Shown: in pieces, positions 25,601-38,021 of the stretch | Numbering within the stretch: position 1 is the first letter of the stretch | How the letters are laid out: every line of letters begins with the position of its first letter | Source of the DNA: Vigna angularis | Taxonomy: Eukaryota; Streptophyta; Magnoliopsida; Fabales; Fabaceae | DNA length: 64,000 nt | Assembly (NCBI RefSeq): GCF_016808095.1 | Contig: NC_068974.1 | Location: 25,838,825-25,902,824 of the forward strand | Direction: 5' to 3' | Position numbers and translations under genes: made by a program | Notes under the pieces: model-generated | The model's input: only the letters and a program-made list of their open reading frames with translations | The model's database searches: none | What the model was told of the DNA's origin: nothing

Positions 25601-28600
25601 AGATGGGCCTTCATCAAAAGGCATTTGACTTTGGGTTGTTTGGTTTCTAAAATTGGTATTTAGGCCTTTTTGTTCCGATGTTAGAATTTTGATCCTTGTG
25701 ACTTTTGATTTTTATTAATTGAAGTTGTGTTTGTTTATTTTCATTTGACTTTTAAGCAGTGTAATAATAGTTATTATGAAATAGTTATACAAAATCCAAC
25801 TTAGGATACTAGATGGGCCTTCATCAAAAAGCATTTATTTGGCTTTGGGTTGTTTGGTTTCTAAAATTGGTATTTAGGCCTTCTTGTTCCGATGTTAGAA
25901 TTTTGATCCTTGTGACTTTTGATTTTTGTTAATTGAGATTTCTCCAAAATGGTATTGGTTTGTGTATCCTTTGTCAGGGGCAATCTGTTTTTATTTCTTT
26001 ATAGAGATATTTGATAAAATGTAACTTATTATGTTTAAAGAACTATTTTTGTTTTTAATTGTATAGTTGACTTTAGGCTTCTATAACCTAGCATTTTTCT
26101 TTTCTTATAGGATAACCTTTTTTAAATAGACTTTTTTAATAGTAGCGTGAAAATTCGTGTCAAATTATGCTAGTTCTATCCATTTTATTGAATGGTTGTT
26201 CATGTGTTCTTCATTACACTTCAGATTAGCAAGGCACTCTTTGCAGAATACGTAGCATGTCAGAAGCAAAACAAACCTTTCAGTGGTTTAGGATTAGAGC
26301 ACATGAACAAACCTTTGCCTGTTATCCCATCTCACCTAACAACTCCGACCATTAGGAGCAGTGAATTTCAGGTAATCATTTGATTATGCCTGTTGAAATT
26401 TGGAGAAGCCATATATAAGCTTCTATCTGTTTCTTACGTTACCTCTCACTCTCACAGATTGATCTGTTCCACCTAAGAGAGCGAGACCTATTGAGGCGCT
26501 TTGCTGAAGAGGTCTCAGAATACCAATCTCGTGGAGAAAGCAAAGAGTCTGCCTTCATTCTAGTGAGGATTCCACCTGCTCTTTTTATTTTTTTCCTTTC
26601 ACCTTTTTATTGTCTTAAAATTTGGAACACTTTTCTGTTCCAGAGTTATCAGCTAGCAGAAGACTTGGGCAGAGCTTTCTCAGAACGAGCAATACTGAAA
26701 ACCTTCATGGATGCCGAGTCAACTTTACCAGCTGGTTCATTGAAGGTAAATCATATTATTGCTTGCTGAATAATATCATAATTTAGGATTGTAGAAGCTA
26801 AAATAAAACAAATTTATTTGCGCTTAGCATTAAAATATATATAAAAAAGTTTAAATAAAATAAGTGCATGCTCAAATTGAAATTTCAATAATATACATCG
26901 AGATTTGTAAATAATAGGAAATTTATATATAGAATAAAGAAAAGGACTAATAAGTTGATTTTTAGTTCATAAGATTAAAAAGTTAAAATTGTAATTTATT
27001 GCTTGCTGAATATTCTTACTATAAAATAGTACTAGTAAAAGGTTCTCTATAACGTGCTTTTTACCATTTATTTAAATCTGGAAGTCATTGATCCTGTCAT
27101 GGCACTTGATCAAGGTTGAATGGTTCGTTTAACAGAGGTCTGGAATTGAATCTTTATTACTAAAATTCATTAAAAATACACAAATAAAATTAAAGATGTA
27201 TAATATCATAATTTTATAATTGTAGAAGTTGAAATAAACAAATTTATAGGCTCTTAACATTAAAATATCTATAAAAAAGTTTAAATAAAATAAGTGCATC
27301 ATGCTCAAATTGAAATTTCAGTAATATACATCAAGATTTATTAATAATAAGAAAATTATATCTAGAATAAAGAAGAAAATGACTAATATATAGGTTGATT
27401 TTTATTTGATAAGATTAAAAAGTTAAAATTGTAATTTATTAAATTTTTTATTGAACCGGTTTACCAATTTTTGGACTGGTTTTACTGGTTTATGTATTAC
27501 TTGTTTTGCACTACAATTAAACCGCATAAGAAATTAGTTCCTGGTCAAATCGGTCCGGTTCCAAACACCACGCTTTTCACTATTGGTTAAGTTTTGCTAG
27601 AAATTACAAAATCACTAATTGGACTTGTTAAGACCTTGTTTGTATAAGTTTGTCTATAAAAAATCATTGAAAAATTAGATAAATTATTGATTTAGCAAAG
27701 TTAAAATTATTTATTTACAAGTTAAAATTAGTTTTTGTAGGAATTAAGGGACGGTAACTTCTTCACGAAGCTGATTTGAATTAATACTTCAGTGAAATTT
27801 AGTTTGAGAGAAGTTTATTTATAATTTTTTATTGAGTGTTGTTAGAAGAGTTTTCAGGAAAACGGGAATTAGTCTCTTTTTAAAATTTTGGGTCAATTTA
27901 ATTCTTCAACTTTAGAAATGTGTGGATTTAGTTCTTTTAATCAAATTTTGTTAAACTTATTTGACGTTTGTTTACACCTTTTGACATATTGCCTCTTCAA
28001 TCTTAATTGAGAAAAGTTTTTGAAATATCAAATAAACTTAACAAAATCTTTTAAGGACTAAATCCATGCAATTCTAAAGATAAAGTACTAAATTGGTCCA
28101 AATTTTTGAAGAGAGTCTAATTTCAATTTTTACGTTAAGAAACCAAAAACATATTAAATCCGAGAAAGAAAAACTTGTCCAAATGGAAGGAAGTCAAACA
28201 TTAGTATTCGATAATTCTAAAGGTGTGTTGTAGAGACTATGTTGTTAGCATTTTTGTCTTGCTACAGTGCCCTGTGTTTCTTGTGCAATTATTTGTAGAG
28301 TAAAAATGTGTAATTGATCCATTAATTGATCTCTTTACTTTTATTTGCCTTCTCTGTAGGATGTGTTGGGTCTATTGAGATCGTTGTATGCTGTGATAAG
28401 TGTGGATGAAGATGCTACCTTTCTTCGATATGGATACTTGTCAACAGAGAAGGCTTCTGCAGTGAGGAAAGAGGTGCCAAAGCTATGCGCTGAAGTTCGA
28501 CCACATGCACTTGCCTTGGTCAGTTCCTTTGGTATTCCTGATGCTTTTTTGAGCCCTATTGCATATAACTGGGTTGATTCAAATTCTTGGTCTTCTCAAC

Positions 28601-28605
28601 TTTAG
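16628..28605 (+). CDS. ACX3: Peroxisomal acyl-CoA oxidase, ACX3 (medium-chain) type, copy A
   Basis: Thirteen exons: 16628-17091, 23481-23598, 23704-23811, 23943-24115, 24202-24301, 24413-24487, 24606-24736, 25057-25192, 25270-25389, 26225-26371, 26458-26562, 26644-26745, 28360-28605. They join in frame into 674 residues, close to Arabidopsis ACX3, which it resembles throughout. The enzyme is a flavoprotein that oxidises acyl-CoA to trans-2-enoyl-CoA with release of H2O2, the first step of peroxisomal beta-oxidation. Landmarks: SELGHGSN (exon 2), WIGGAANHATH (exons 3-4), PLTSGR (exon 6), LLDYPSHQRRLLPLLA (exon 7), CGGQG (441-445), and TFEGDN with the family's catalytic Glu at about 466. Residues 8-16 (RT-x5-HL) fit a minor PTS2 peroxisome signal; the C-terminus (WSSQL) is not a PTS1. 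Introns are GT/AG. Intron 1 (6.4 kb) holds an antisense copia. A few residues differ from positions I recall as conserved in Arabidopsis (HHVKWL for HHEKWL, HKTGLNG for HKIGLNG), but no break is seen. Confidence 0.95.
17422..17659 (-). repeat. Copia 3' LTR
   Basis: 238 bp; matches 22120-22356 except for one T/C change and about one base of length. A GCGGGAGG purine run lies next to it on the minus strand and is the likely polypurine tract. Confidence 0.95.
17657..22075 (-). pseudogene. Copia Gag-Pol polyprotein, one premature stop and altered RT active site
   Basis: One frame of 1,473 codons from the ATG at 22073-22075 to a stop at 17657, interrupted only by a TAG at 18047-18049 (codon 1343), where relatives have Trp (ISW). 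The ATG is preferred over the longer frame from 22168, which would start inside the LTR. Domains in order: Gag, with CX2CX4HX4C zinc knuckle near residue 280; protease with DSGA near 395; integrase with HH-CC zinc finger near 535-580 followed by the DDE region (DIWGPF, TDNGPEF); reverse transcriptase (WKEAMKDEIEALK onward); and RNase H. The reverse-transcriptase box reads YVDY instead of YVDD (codon 1154, bases 18614-18616), which removes a metal-binding Asp. The stop lies within RNase H (a further 120 or so codons remain open). Autonomous activity is very unlikely, yet the element is otherwise almost intact. Confidence 0.96.
22108..22119 (-). other. Primer-binding site (initiator Met tRNA)
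   Basis: TGGTATCAGAGC on the minus strand immediately after the 5' LTR, the standard copia primer site complementary to tRNA-iMet. Confidence 0.93.
22120..22356 (-). repeat. Copia 5' LTR
   Basis: Directly abuts the primer-binding site at 22108-22119 and is followed on the + strand by the target duplication GTTTT. Confidence 0.95.
25514..25940. repeat. ~210-bp tandem duplication in ACX-A intron 9
   Basis: Two adjacent copies (25514-25723 and 25724-25940) begin GTTGTGTTTGTTTATTTTC and differ at a few bases. Copy B has only one unit, split by the hAT-like insertion. Confidence 0.9.
26771..27440. repeat. Direct repeat in ACX-A intron 12
   Basis: About 230 bp at 26771-27000 recurs at 27201-27440 with scattered changes (TAATATCATAATTT.. 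to AAAATTGTAATTTATT), separated by 200 bp. The string ATTGCTTGCTGAATA also recurs at about 26758 and 26999, next to where copy B rejoins similarity. Confidence 0.85.
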
Positions 28606-29585
28606 CAAGCTTATGCAACTTTAGCCCTATCTTTGTTGCATGTTATTGGGTGAATAAAAAGTTAAAGAACAAAATAAAAAGTTGGTATATGAGGGAAACC
28701 AATGTCAGATCATTCGGATTGAGTTTCATCAATTATTTCTGTAGCATTTAGTAAATAGCAGTTAAGGTATTTGAATCTGATAAATGTACCTAGATTTCAT
28801 CTTAATATTGTATTTGAATCTGATAAATGTACCTAGATTTCATCTTAATATTTTATTGAATCAGAAATTCGAATGCCTAATATTTCTTATTAAAGTACCT
28901 TTAAATTCTTGAACATGAATTTGTTAATCTTGTCTTGACATGCGTTGAGTTAAAGTTAGTTTATGTCACTGTTGATGAGGTCTGTATTTATGTTTAGACA
29001 GGCATGAATTTTTTTATATGTTTACACAAGCTAACTAACCAACACAGATTGTGCAAACAAACATTATTTTGCTTTGAAGAGGAGTGAAACTGAAAATAAA
29101 GAAATAGGAAGAATAAAGACTGAAGGAAAACAAAAGTAGAAAAGATATGCTTCTGAGATAAATAGCAATTAGTAAGAAAAAAGTGGAATAATTATTTGGC
29201 AATCTTTCTTCAACTAGCATGCATAACTTATAAAAAGGAGGTAAATAGTGATAAAGAATTAAAAAAAAAAGTAATTGTGATTGGGAAATGGGTTTTATGA
29301 GTTTTAGTATTTTTTATTTATTTTTTAAATACTATTCTTGGGATACTGATTAACAAAACTGTAAAAGTTAAAAAAATTATTAATAATAGATGTTGAAGAA
29401 TTTTCTTTAGGCTAAAATTCAATCGCGACTCTAATAATATGGTTTAAACTGTGATGTAACACAAGAAATTTAATGACTAAAATCACACTAAAACGTAGTC
29501 ATAAAAGGAGATTTGACTGTCAGCGAAACCTCTGAGTAATAAAACATAAAAAATAAAACTTATTTAGAACTAACCCATGCACGGA

Positions 29586-29588
<3 letters not shown>

Positions 29589-29666
<78 letters not shown>
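29589..29666. repeat. (AT)n microsatellite, ~39 units
   Basis: Uninterrupted AT tract at the downstream edge of duplicated segment A. Segment B also ends at a TA tract (62024-62057). Confidence 0.97.
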
Positions 29667-29669
<3 letters not shown>

Positions 29670-30540
29670 ATATTTATTCATTTATATGTATGTATTGCTT
29701 GGTGTTTTTAAAATTTTGAACATATTAACAAATTCATGTCTATGTTTTCATTTACTTCATACTTAATTTGTCAATGTACCTAAACAATAAATTTACTAGT
29801 TAAATGTAATTGTTAAAATTATAGGAAACATAATTAAATAAAAACATGACTAAAATTATCATAGTTGTATGACAAAAATATTTAACATGAAAGTTTCTCT
29901 AATGCATCTAGTAATAAAATGTAATGAAAAAACACAATTATTTACTCCAAAATCTTTGTTGTTTTACTGTAACTACAAAGATATCTATCTCAACCTTGAT
30001 AATATTGTCGAAATTTGAGTTATATTTTTACCTTTTGTCGTATCATGAACGTCAATAACTGGTTGAATAAGTTGAATTAAGTTCAACAAATATAAATACA
30101 AAACATCAATTCAACATGTACACATTTCGTAGTTTGTAGATTTTATAATTTGGTCTAAGGAATAAATATATAATTTAATTCCTGTAATTTTTATAACTTA
30201 GTCCATGTAATTTAAACAATTTAAAAACTAAAATAATTTATTTCCTGTAATTTTAAACAATTTAAATTATTTTCTCACGGAAACTAAACTATTATTTTAA
30301 ACAATTTAAAATTCTTAATTCTACAAAATAAAATTAATTTAATTCATCTAGTTTTAAATATTTTATTTAATTTATGAAATAAATTAGACAATCTAGTTTA
30401 TTTTTGGAAAATAACACGCATGCATTGTCTTTATTTTTGTATGTATTGTCTTTATTTTATATTTATCTTTTATTTTTAGTTAGTTATTATTTCTTATTTG
30501 TATTTTGAACTTAGCCTATATTTCTTCTATTATAAATAGG
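29667..30540. other. AT-rich spacer, no gene seen
   Basis: No coding frame recognised. 30140-30370 has several short TTTAAACAATTTAAA-like repeats. The last part may include the start of the copia LTR whose end is at 30607, but I could not fix that boundary. Confidence 0.5.
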
Positions 30541-30969
30541 GAATCCTATGTGTATATTCATCACAAGGGAGATTAATCCCATACATAGTTTTTCACTATA
30601 TTCAACATGGTATCAAAACCAGGCTCCGATCCTAGGACCTATGGGTTATGGTCTGGTTGTGTTGATTAGGCCTCGAGTTCTAGGTTTTCACTCTCTTGGT
30701 TGTTCATGGCTTCTGACCCGTCCATATATACTAACTATGTCAATGTGCATTTATCTATTGATAAGTTAAATGATACTAATTATGCGACTTGGGCTTCAGA
30801 CATTAAACTTTGGCTTAAGAGTCATGGGCATCTTGATTACATTACTCAGAACGTGACAACTATTGATTCCGTTGCGGTTACCCATTGGTTGAAAGTTGAT
30901 GCTCAATTATGCATTGTTCTCAAGGGTACCCTTATTTCTTTTTAAAACAAATTTTTCATTCCTATTGTT
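30541..30969 (+). pseudogene. Old Ty1/copia element: LTR end, primer site and N-terminal Gag
   Basis: A TATAAATAGGGAATC box (~30531) precedes an LTR end ..ATTCAACA at 30607, then the primer site TGGTATCAAAACC (30608-30620). The Gag frame starts at the ATG at 30706 (MASDPSIYTNYVN.., then NYATWASDIKLWLKS, a copia Gag N-terminal signature) and runs to a stop at 30945. The rest of this element is displaced to 40196-41085 by the nested insertions. Confidence 0.85.
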
Positions 30970-32114
30970 GATAGGGGAGCTATGTGAAAACTAAACCCAT
31001 ATATCCCATATATGTTTTTGATGATGACAACAACATAAATGTTTTTATAGTTTCTTGCACACATATAGCAAAATGTTGTTTATATTTGTAACTGTGCTTG
31101 AAATATATGTTATGCATATTCACTGTGCTTATACATGTGATTTTAACTGTGACATGCATATTCATTGATAAGATTCATAAAACTCTTTGCACATTGCATA
31201 TCTATATGAATTAATCGATTACAGTGTTTATGTAATCTGTTAGATTCATCATATATCAATATTTGCTTAATAGTGACAAAACTACAAGCTTTAACCGATT
31301 ACATTATATGTATAATCGATTAAAACTCGTGTCTTTGCCTATACTTGATTACTAAGTGCATTGATGAGTTTTAGGTTGAAAAAGTTTTCAAATGTGTTTA
31401 AGTATTGTACTTAACCAATTAAACTCTTTTCTTAATCGGTTAAAATGCGCATTAATTGAAAACTGTTTTCTTGATTAAGTCATAACTACCTTAATAGTCA
31501 TATTTTTAAATGTTATGACTTCCATTCATTGCTTAATCGATTACATGCTATGCTTAATCTGTTAAATGCGTTATATGTAATTATATTATAGTAGTGTTAA
31601 TTGCTTAACCAATTACATTATTAACGTAATCGATTAAATTGCGTCAGTACTGTCATATCTATAAATTGACGCATAGCTCTTTGCATTAAACAACTTTTTG
31701 GATAATAACTTTCATATATGATAAAGTATGTTAAGTGATTAATTGCAAGAGCGTCTGTTCTCTAAGAATCAAGAAGAATTTCATTTGGAAAGAAATCAAA
31801 TCAAGATTCTTGAAGAGTTGTCCTTTCAAAGTCTGATCAATCTGCACTGTGAGGTGTTCTACTAGAAGATTAGAATCGTTTGCAATCATCTGTGATTGTG
31901 GTTTCCCTGTTGCTACTGGCTAGGGAGAGAACTTATGGAGTTTTAGTTACTTTGAGTGTGTTATCTCAAAGGGGTTGCATAAAGAGTATTATTCTTTCTA
32001 TGTGTTTACTATAATAGATTTGGAGTTAGAGAGGATAGTACATTGAGAGGGTGTATCTGTATTTCTTGCTGTAGAACTCAATCTATATAGTGGAAGACTT
32101 TCAATCTCAGGTTG

Positions 32115-32834
32115 TGATAGACGACGCTCTGAGGAGAAGATAGAACTTGAGCGATTCTAGGGTTGGGCGTTTGAGAGGTTTTAAACAATGGACATAGAGG
32201 GTTCACCGATTGAATCGGGGGAATGAAAGAGATCTTGGTTTTAGTCGATCAAAAGTGAGGATAGGGTTCGGTGAGGGTGAGATCTTGAGAGAAAAGCAAC
32301 GAAGATGGTGGAAATGTGTAGAGCAGGGTGCTAACCATGGCTGGTGGATGAAGATCTCTCTCTCGAGAGATGGACGACGCGATGAAGATGAAAATGAGGA
32401 ATGACGTGATTCTCTGAGGTGCGAGAATGAAACGTGGTTGATAAGGCTGATGACGTAGCGAGAAAGGATGTGTCTACGAGGAGAGCTGACGCGTGCCAAG
32501 CGCATCCGTTGGATGGAGGAAAGGTGATTATACGGAGGAGTGAGAAACTTAAGATGGGAAATGAGAGAATGGATGGTGTGAGATGGAAGGTGGCTAGAGG
32601 AGATCCTTTGGGATTCTCTAGCCTTGACTTTCAAGGTAGAATTGCTCTGGAGTGATCTCAACAGAATAACAATTGATTATACTAAAAAAGTGTCTTACAA
32701 GAGGTGGTGGCATGTCTATATATAGGACAAAAAATCCCTCCTATCTACCACATGCCTAACACCTTTTACACATGGTTTAATAAAAGTAAAAGAAATACTA
32801 CACTAAGATAATTGGGCTTGGGCCCCGTCTATCA
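32115..32834 (-). repeat. 3' LTR of gag-only gypsy-like element
   Basis: 720 bp. It lacks about 160 bp that the other LTR has after GAGCGATT, apparently by deletion, and shows several base differences, so the insertion is older than the copia in ACX-A. Confidence 0.85.
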
Positions 32835-33309
32835 TCCCCTCCCCCTTGGAAAGAATTTGTCCTCAAATCTGGTGGGTCGCTTTTATTATGAGGACTTATT
32901 TTTGTTGGCTTCGCAATAGTTCCTCCTAGGTCAAATATTCATTTGCAATAAACATCAAACATATCTCTAATTAGTTTTATTTGACCCAATAAGATGCATA
33001 GAAGAAAATGTTTAGAAGAAGGTTTTCTTATTTTAAAATTTTTAAGTTTAATACAACAAAGAAACCTTTCTTCATTTAAAATTTTATTTTTGTCTTGAGT
33101 TAGTGATAACCATAAAGGTAACCATAACTCAAGTTGTGATTTGCCATGTGTTGAAAGTTGTAATATTTTTAAAGGTGAAATGTCAAATTCTTTAAAAGAA
33201 AAGTGAAATTTTGGAAACTCAAAGATAAATGGAGAAAAGTGAAAGGATAGAAAACCTCCCCTTAATAATTTAGGTTTTATTGTGAGTGTAGGAGGAGATG
33301 TTTCCTGTA

Positions 33310-33590
33310 GTTGCTTTTTTTTCCTTTTCTTTCATTTCTTTTCTTTCAATTTCTTTCTTTTCTTTCTTTTCTTGTTCTTCTCTTTTCTCCTCTTCTCGTC
33401 TCTCTCGCTCTCTTCTTTCTTCTTCTCTCTTCCTCTTCTTTCTTCTTCTCTTCTTCTCTTTTCCTCTTCTTTTCTTTCTTCTTCTCTTTCTTCAAGTTTT
33501 TCTCTTTCTCTTTTTTCTCTTCTTCTCTCTTCTCTCTATCCTTTCTATTCTTTCTTGTAATTCCCTATGTTCTCTCTTAATTCTTCTTTT
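33310..33590. repeat. ~280-bp pyrimidine-rich (TTTC/TTCT) tract
   Basis: Nearly pure C/T on the + strand, with irregular TTTCTTTT/CTTCTCTT units. It overlaps the end of the Gag frame on the minus strand and makes several spurious Phe/Ser/Leu-only frames on the plus strand. It looks like microsatellite expansion within the element. Confidence 0.95.
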
Positions 33591-34184
33591 ACTCCCCTCA
33601 TTCAAGAATGTCATAAGTTTTTCTCTAAACTCTCTTTCCATATGGTGAAACTTGTCTATATTTTTACGAAATGATTTTCCCTCTTGAATGCTCTCTCTCA
33701 TTAGCTCTAGGTTTGGTTTAAATGATAAAGGCACAAACCTTCTTCTCATGCAAGCTCTTAATTCATACCAATCATGAATGAAGGACTTTCTACCTTGTCT
33801 AACACTAATTTGCCTTTGATCCCACCACTCTCTTGCATGCCCTTCAAACTTAGAAATGTATAACCTAGGAACACAATTTTCATTTGTTCGAGAAAAAACA
33901 TGATAGGTTTCATAAGGATCACTAATTTTAGTCATGAGTGGATGTATTTCATCAATTTTCTTTTCCCAAGCTAAGTAGGTTAAAACACTTGTGTCTTTGC
34001 CAAAGAAAGGCAGTTCCCCATTAGCTTGATCATATATATCACACTCAATCCTATCCATTTCCCAAAAGGTACAATCTTTCCTAGATTTTTCAAGTGTGTC
34101 AATCATATTTTTGAAAGTCGTTGGATGGTCAAAACTGATATGACTACTCCTAGAAGACCTATAACTTGAACTATAACAAGACAT
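33492..34184 (-). CDS. Retrotransposon Gag (gypsy-type)
   Basis: Open frame of about 230 residues from the first ATG (MSCYSSSY..); an upstream TTG extends it to 34241 but is not a normal plant start. It has the plant gypsy Gag pattern YLAWEKKID, YISKFEGHAREWWDQ and WYELRACMRRRFVP. The C-terminus breaks down into an Arg/Glu/Lys-rich tail (ERIERIERREKKRKKRKRK) encoded by an expanded GA/CT tract. No zinc knuckle, protease, reverse transcriptase or integrase follows, so the element is non-autonomous or badly decayed. Confidence 0.8.
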   Translation of the reverse strand: MSCYSSSYRSSRSSHISFDHPTTFKNMIDTLEKSRKDCTFWEMDRIECDIYDQANGELPFFGKDTSVLTYLAWEKKIDEIHPLMTKISDPYETYHVFSRTNENCVPRLYISKFEGHAREWWDQRQISVRQGRKSFIHDWYELRACMRRRFVPLSFKPNLELMRESIQEGKSFRKNIDKFHHMEREFREKLMTFLNEGSKRRIKREHRELQERIERIERREKKRKKRKRKT

Positions 34185-34249
34185 CTTTGTTTCTAAAAGT
34201 TTTTCTCGTGTAAAAGGTATACAAGATTCACACTCAGGCAAGTCCCAAA

Positions 34250-37200
34250 TAAGAGAGGTGAGTCAAGAAGAGTTCTTAAGTACCAAGTCTTACCTTGCCA
34301 GAAATGTCTTAGGTTACTAAAAAGTTACCTCTTAAACTAAAATGACCTTTAAAATCAAAGGACACGACTCAAACAATCACAAATAATCAAAGACTAGACT
34401 CATAATTGCGGACACCTAATGTGACAAGGCTTAGAGTTTAATCTCTTGTAGCCAGAATCACTCCTAAACATGCAAAACAAAAATTCAAACACAAATCAAA
34501 CAATAAAAATTGCCAAGAGTTGAAAGAGCACCAAGGACTCTTCTAAAACACTTGGACTTTAAATGGCCTTTTACAATCAAATTAAGGAAAACTAACACAA
34601 GAATTCTATTACAAAACAAGGTGACTCAAATCAATTACAAATAAAGACAGCTGCTACGGTCTTGGTCCACTTCTTGTGCTCAACACGTACACTCTCGCTG
34701 TTGTTAACCAGCCTTGGGTCTCCTAGCTCTTATCCAATCTTTCCTTTCACTCGGTCTTGTGCAATTGATGTAGTTAAAAGAATTCTTTCGCTCTCCAAGG
34801 ACAAGCTGAAGTGAAATATTCACACTCAATTCAGCAGACAACCTTCAATGTTATCAATATATGCTAAAACATAAACAACTACTCAAAACAGGGATAAGTA
34901 AGCTAGACAACTCCCCTATTCAAATGCTATTTCTAGTTGTTTCAAGCTTCACACTGAAATTTTTTGTTGCTGCTGTCTACTAAAGAATTATTGATTCCAA
35001 ATAGACCAACTATGCACACAAAACCCACCAATGCTGCACACAAAACACACCAATGCTGCACGTCCTCCCTACCTTGATTTAGTTAAGTTCTGCACACAGG
35101 AATTACACCACAACTAGCAAAACATACACATGGACATGGATATTAAACCAGATGCAAATGAATATAATTATAAGTTGAACCAAACTGATTTAAACAACCA
35201 TTCCAGCTAATTTAAAATCTATTCAATCCAATGTAGAAAGAATGACGCATGATCCATCAGAAATGATGCATATGTAGTTGAAACAAGTTATTGTAGAAAT
35301 GAAGAAGTTCAAAATGCAATCAAAACAGTGTTTGCAACTTCCTATCTAATATAACAATTTCAATTAAATCTTATCAATTCAAAATCAGCATTCAACATGC
35401 CCAATTAAATCATGAAATCAACAATTCACTTTTAAAACAGTGAGTATATCAATGTATTCAGCAAGCACTGTTTGAAACTAAAATGAGTTCATTGACAGTT
35501 TAAACATTCACAAACACAAATAGCATCACCAAGAAATCAACAATCAACTTAAACAAAAATTATTGCAGTCACAGTTTAAACAAATTTAGATGCTTCAATC
35601 TGATCACTCAAACTCCTTTTTCTTGCATAATGAACAATCAGCCAATTAGTGGGAATAAAATCTCTCTCAATTTGCCAAGGAAACTAGGCTAAAATAGCCT
35701 CACAAAGCTCACTGCACTCAAAATGAGAAACATTCAGCAAATTGTATTTAGGAAATTAAGCGTTGACTAGAGAATCCTATGGATCACCACCACCTAATAT
35801 GCTACCATTCACACTTACCTTCTTTCAAATCCCAAAATCCAGAATGAAATCAGATTTCTCAGTCAGGAAAATGGCTAGGCTAAATAAGGTAATGGACAAA
35901 ACAACCTCAAAGTAATGGAATGGACAACACAACAGACTCTTCTCAAGAAAAATCTAGACCAGATGAAATAAGCAATTAAAAGCTTCAATTAAAAAAAATA
36001 AATAGCAGAACAGAGTTCACATGTGATGTAGACACAACCAGGATATTCAATAATGACAAGCAAGAAACAAAGCTTTTGATCAAAGTGAGCACTCAAACTG
36101 AACCTAACAATAGCTCTAGAAAAGATTTTAAAAGAAACTAAAAAGCAACTAAAAACCAAACAAGAAGCTGTTGAAATGTCTAAGAGAAACCTAGTTCGGA
36201 AAGTAATTTCTGATTTTGGTATTTCAAAATTACAACACTGGACTGCACTGACCCAATTGTTTTTTTTTCTTTGATATGGACACATACAAAGAAACCTAGA
36301 ACTGGGAATTTCTCCCATGGGAACTATTGCCTAGACATAGGGATAGAACACTTGGTTGTCTTAAGCTTCCGTTCGTAATGCAAAATTAATTATTAGGGAG
36401 AAAAGACATTTTAAACTAGTAATTAAGGATAAGATTTTTTTCACCGAGACATCGGGTTCTAAGTACTTTAGAAAGTGACATTCAAATTAATAAAGAAGAA
36501 GAATTCATAAATGCATGAGAGTGATTATGTGAAATCTAAACCCCAACAACATCTTCATCTCATAGTTTAAACATCATTCACTTTTGCGTTTCTCTTCAAT
36601 TGATCAAAATTGCATTCATATTTACTTTCTTAATTTTGCATTTAAAATCCTAAATTGTTCTTCAAAGTCTTAATTAGTTGAGTAATCACATGACTGTCTA
36701 GTGCCATGAATCTCTTGGGAAACAATACTTGGTCTTACCATTTATTATTACTTGATACGATTCGGTACACTTGCCGAGATCTTAACACACATACTGGACT
36801 GCATTGACCCAATTGGTTTTTTTTCTTTTAAAAAAAATTGTGCAATGACTATTTTTATTGATTGTTCTCAATTTTTATTTTTATTTTTTTAATGGTCAAA
36901 CCTGTTGCTGCAGTCCAAATACAAGGTTCGAGAAATCAGAATTTAGCACACAAAAATTATGAAGTAACTTGTGAAGGAAAATGGTCAAAACTTGGTGGCC
37001 TAAAGGGGAAAAACTGGAAGGGTAGCTAGAATATGTGAAATCTTTGCATCAACAAGTTTAATACATGTATTTAGATTGGTTCAAATAGTTAACATATGCA
37101 AACACAAAGTATTTCATAATTTAGAAATTCCAGCCCCTAAATTCATTCAAGATAAGCAACTCCACCACCCAAAGTTTGACTCAATGATTCAAAAAGCTTT

Positions 37201-38021
37201 CTAACAGTTTTCTGGACTCAGGAATAACTATTAAAACTTGAATAAAACACTAGGAAGTTAATGCAAGATGTCCAGCAATGATCTAAATGCCAAACAGATT
37301 TAAAAACATAAAAAGGACTCAAGCAAAGAATGTGCAGATCGACCAACTACTGCAATAATGTTAAGTTGTGTTCACAAGTGCTACTGATCTAGGCTATGCC
37401 TTTCATTGATCTTTGTAGTATGCACTTGCTTTTTAACAACAATTCAAAATCTAGAAATGAATTTAGCAAAAGAATCTAGACTAAAACAGTTTTCAACTTT
37501 AAAGAATAAATTGGACTGACCAATGGATATCTATCAACCAACTCATTCGTTTGAATGTTTCATTACTTTTGTGGTGTGATAGAGTTTATACCAAGGCTCA
37601 AACACAATTTGACGATCAAATGCACAACTGAAATCAATTTTAAGACAGATAAAAAACTGCACCAGTTTCAACCAATGCACATGACTGTTAGACAAAACTG
37701 AACTTGGATTTCAAAAGAAAACTGACTCAAAATAGAATGCACCGATTTAAAATGAGGAAACACTGACTAAAGCATAGAAAAATGCACATACAGAATATTA
37801 TAGAATCCTAAACACGAAACACATAACAATGAACATATAAACATTGAAAGAAACAAAACTCAAATCAGAGAAGTGACTCAAGACAAACTCAAAATCAACC
37901 TAAAAATACACGAAAATTTGAAGAAACCAAACACAAGAAACTTAAACTCAGATCAGAGACGCAAATCAATGGAGAGAGATACTTAGCTGGTCGGAGGTGC
38001 GCCATGGCTTTGAATACTACT
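34250..38021. other. Non-coding interior of the gag-only element
   Basis: 3.8 kb without a recognisable coding frame on either strand. CA-rich text with repeated phrases such as ACACCAATGCTGCACA (~35030-35060) and TGCACTGACCCAATTG (36246 and, nearly the same, 36794). It fits the non-coding filler of large retrotransposon derivatives. Confidence 0.6.

Larger units (their letters stand above)
13620..29600 (+). repeat. Segmental duplication, copy A
   Basis: Side-by-side reading shows collinear similarity with 47606-62040: the upstream relic (13620-14290 versus 47606-48180), the AT-rich stretch before the gene, all of ACX exons 1-9 and 13 with most introns, and about 1 kb downstream, ending near a TA microsatellite in both. 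Copy-specific insertions are the copia element (17422-22356) here, and a ~280-bp block, a hAT-like element and a palindromic block in the other copy. Coding exons are clearly more alike than introns. Confidence 0.93.

Noticed and set aside
32203..32661. Long minus-strand frame and its relatives at 38037-38597 and 39514-39792
   Set aside because: They lie in the two LTRs of the same gypsy-like element and repeat because the LTRs repeat; no gene is implied.
33282..33648. Three overlapping plus-strand open frames rich in Phe, Ser and Leu
   Set aside because: They are translations of the C/T-rich tract in different frames, with no start context, conserved motif or codon bias.
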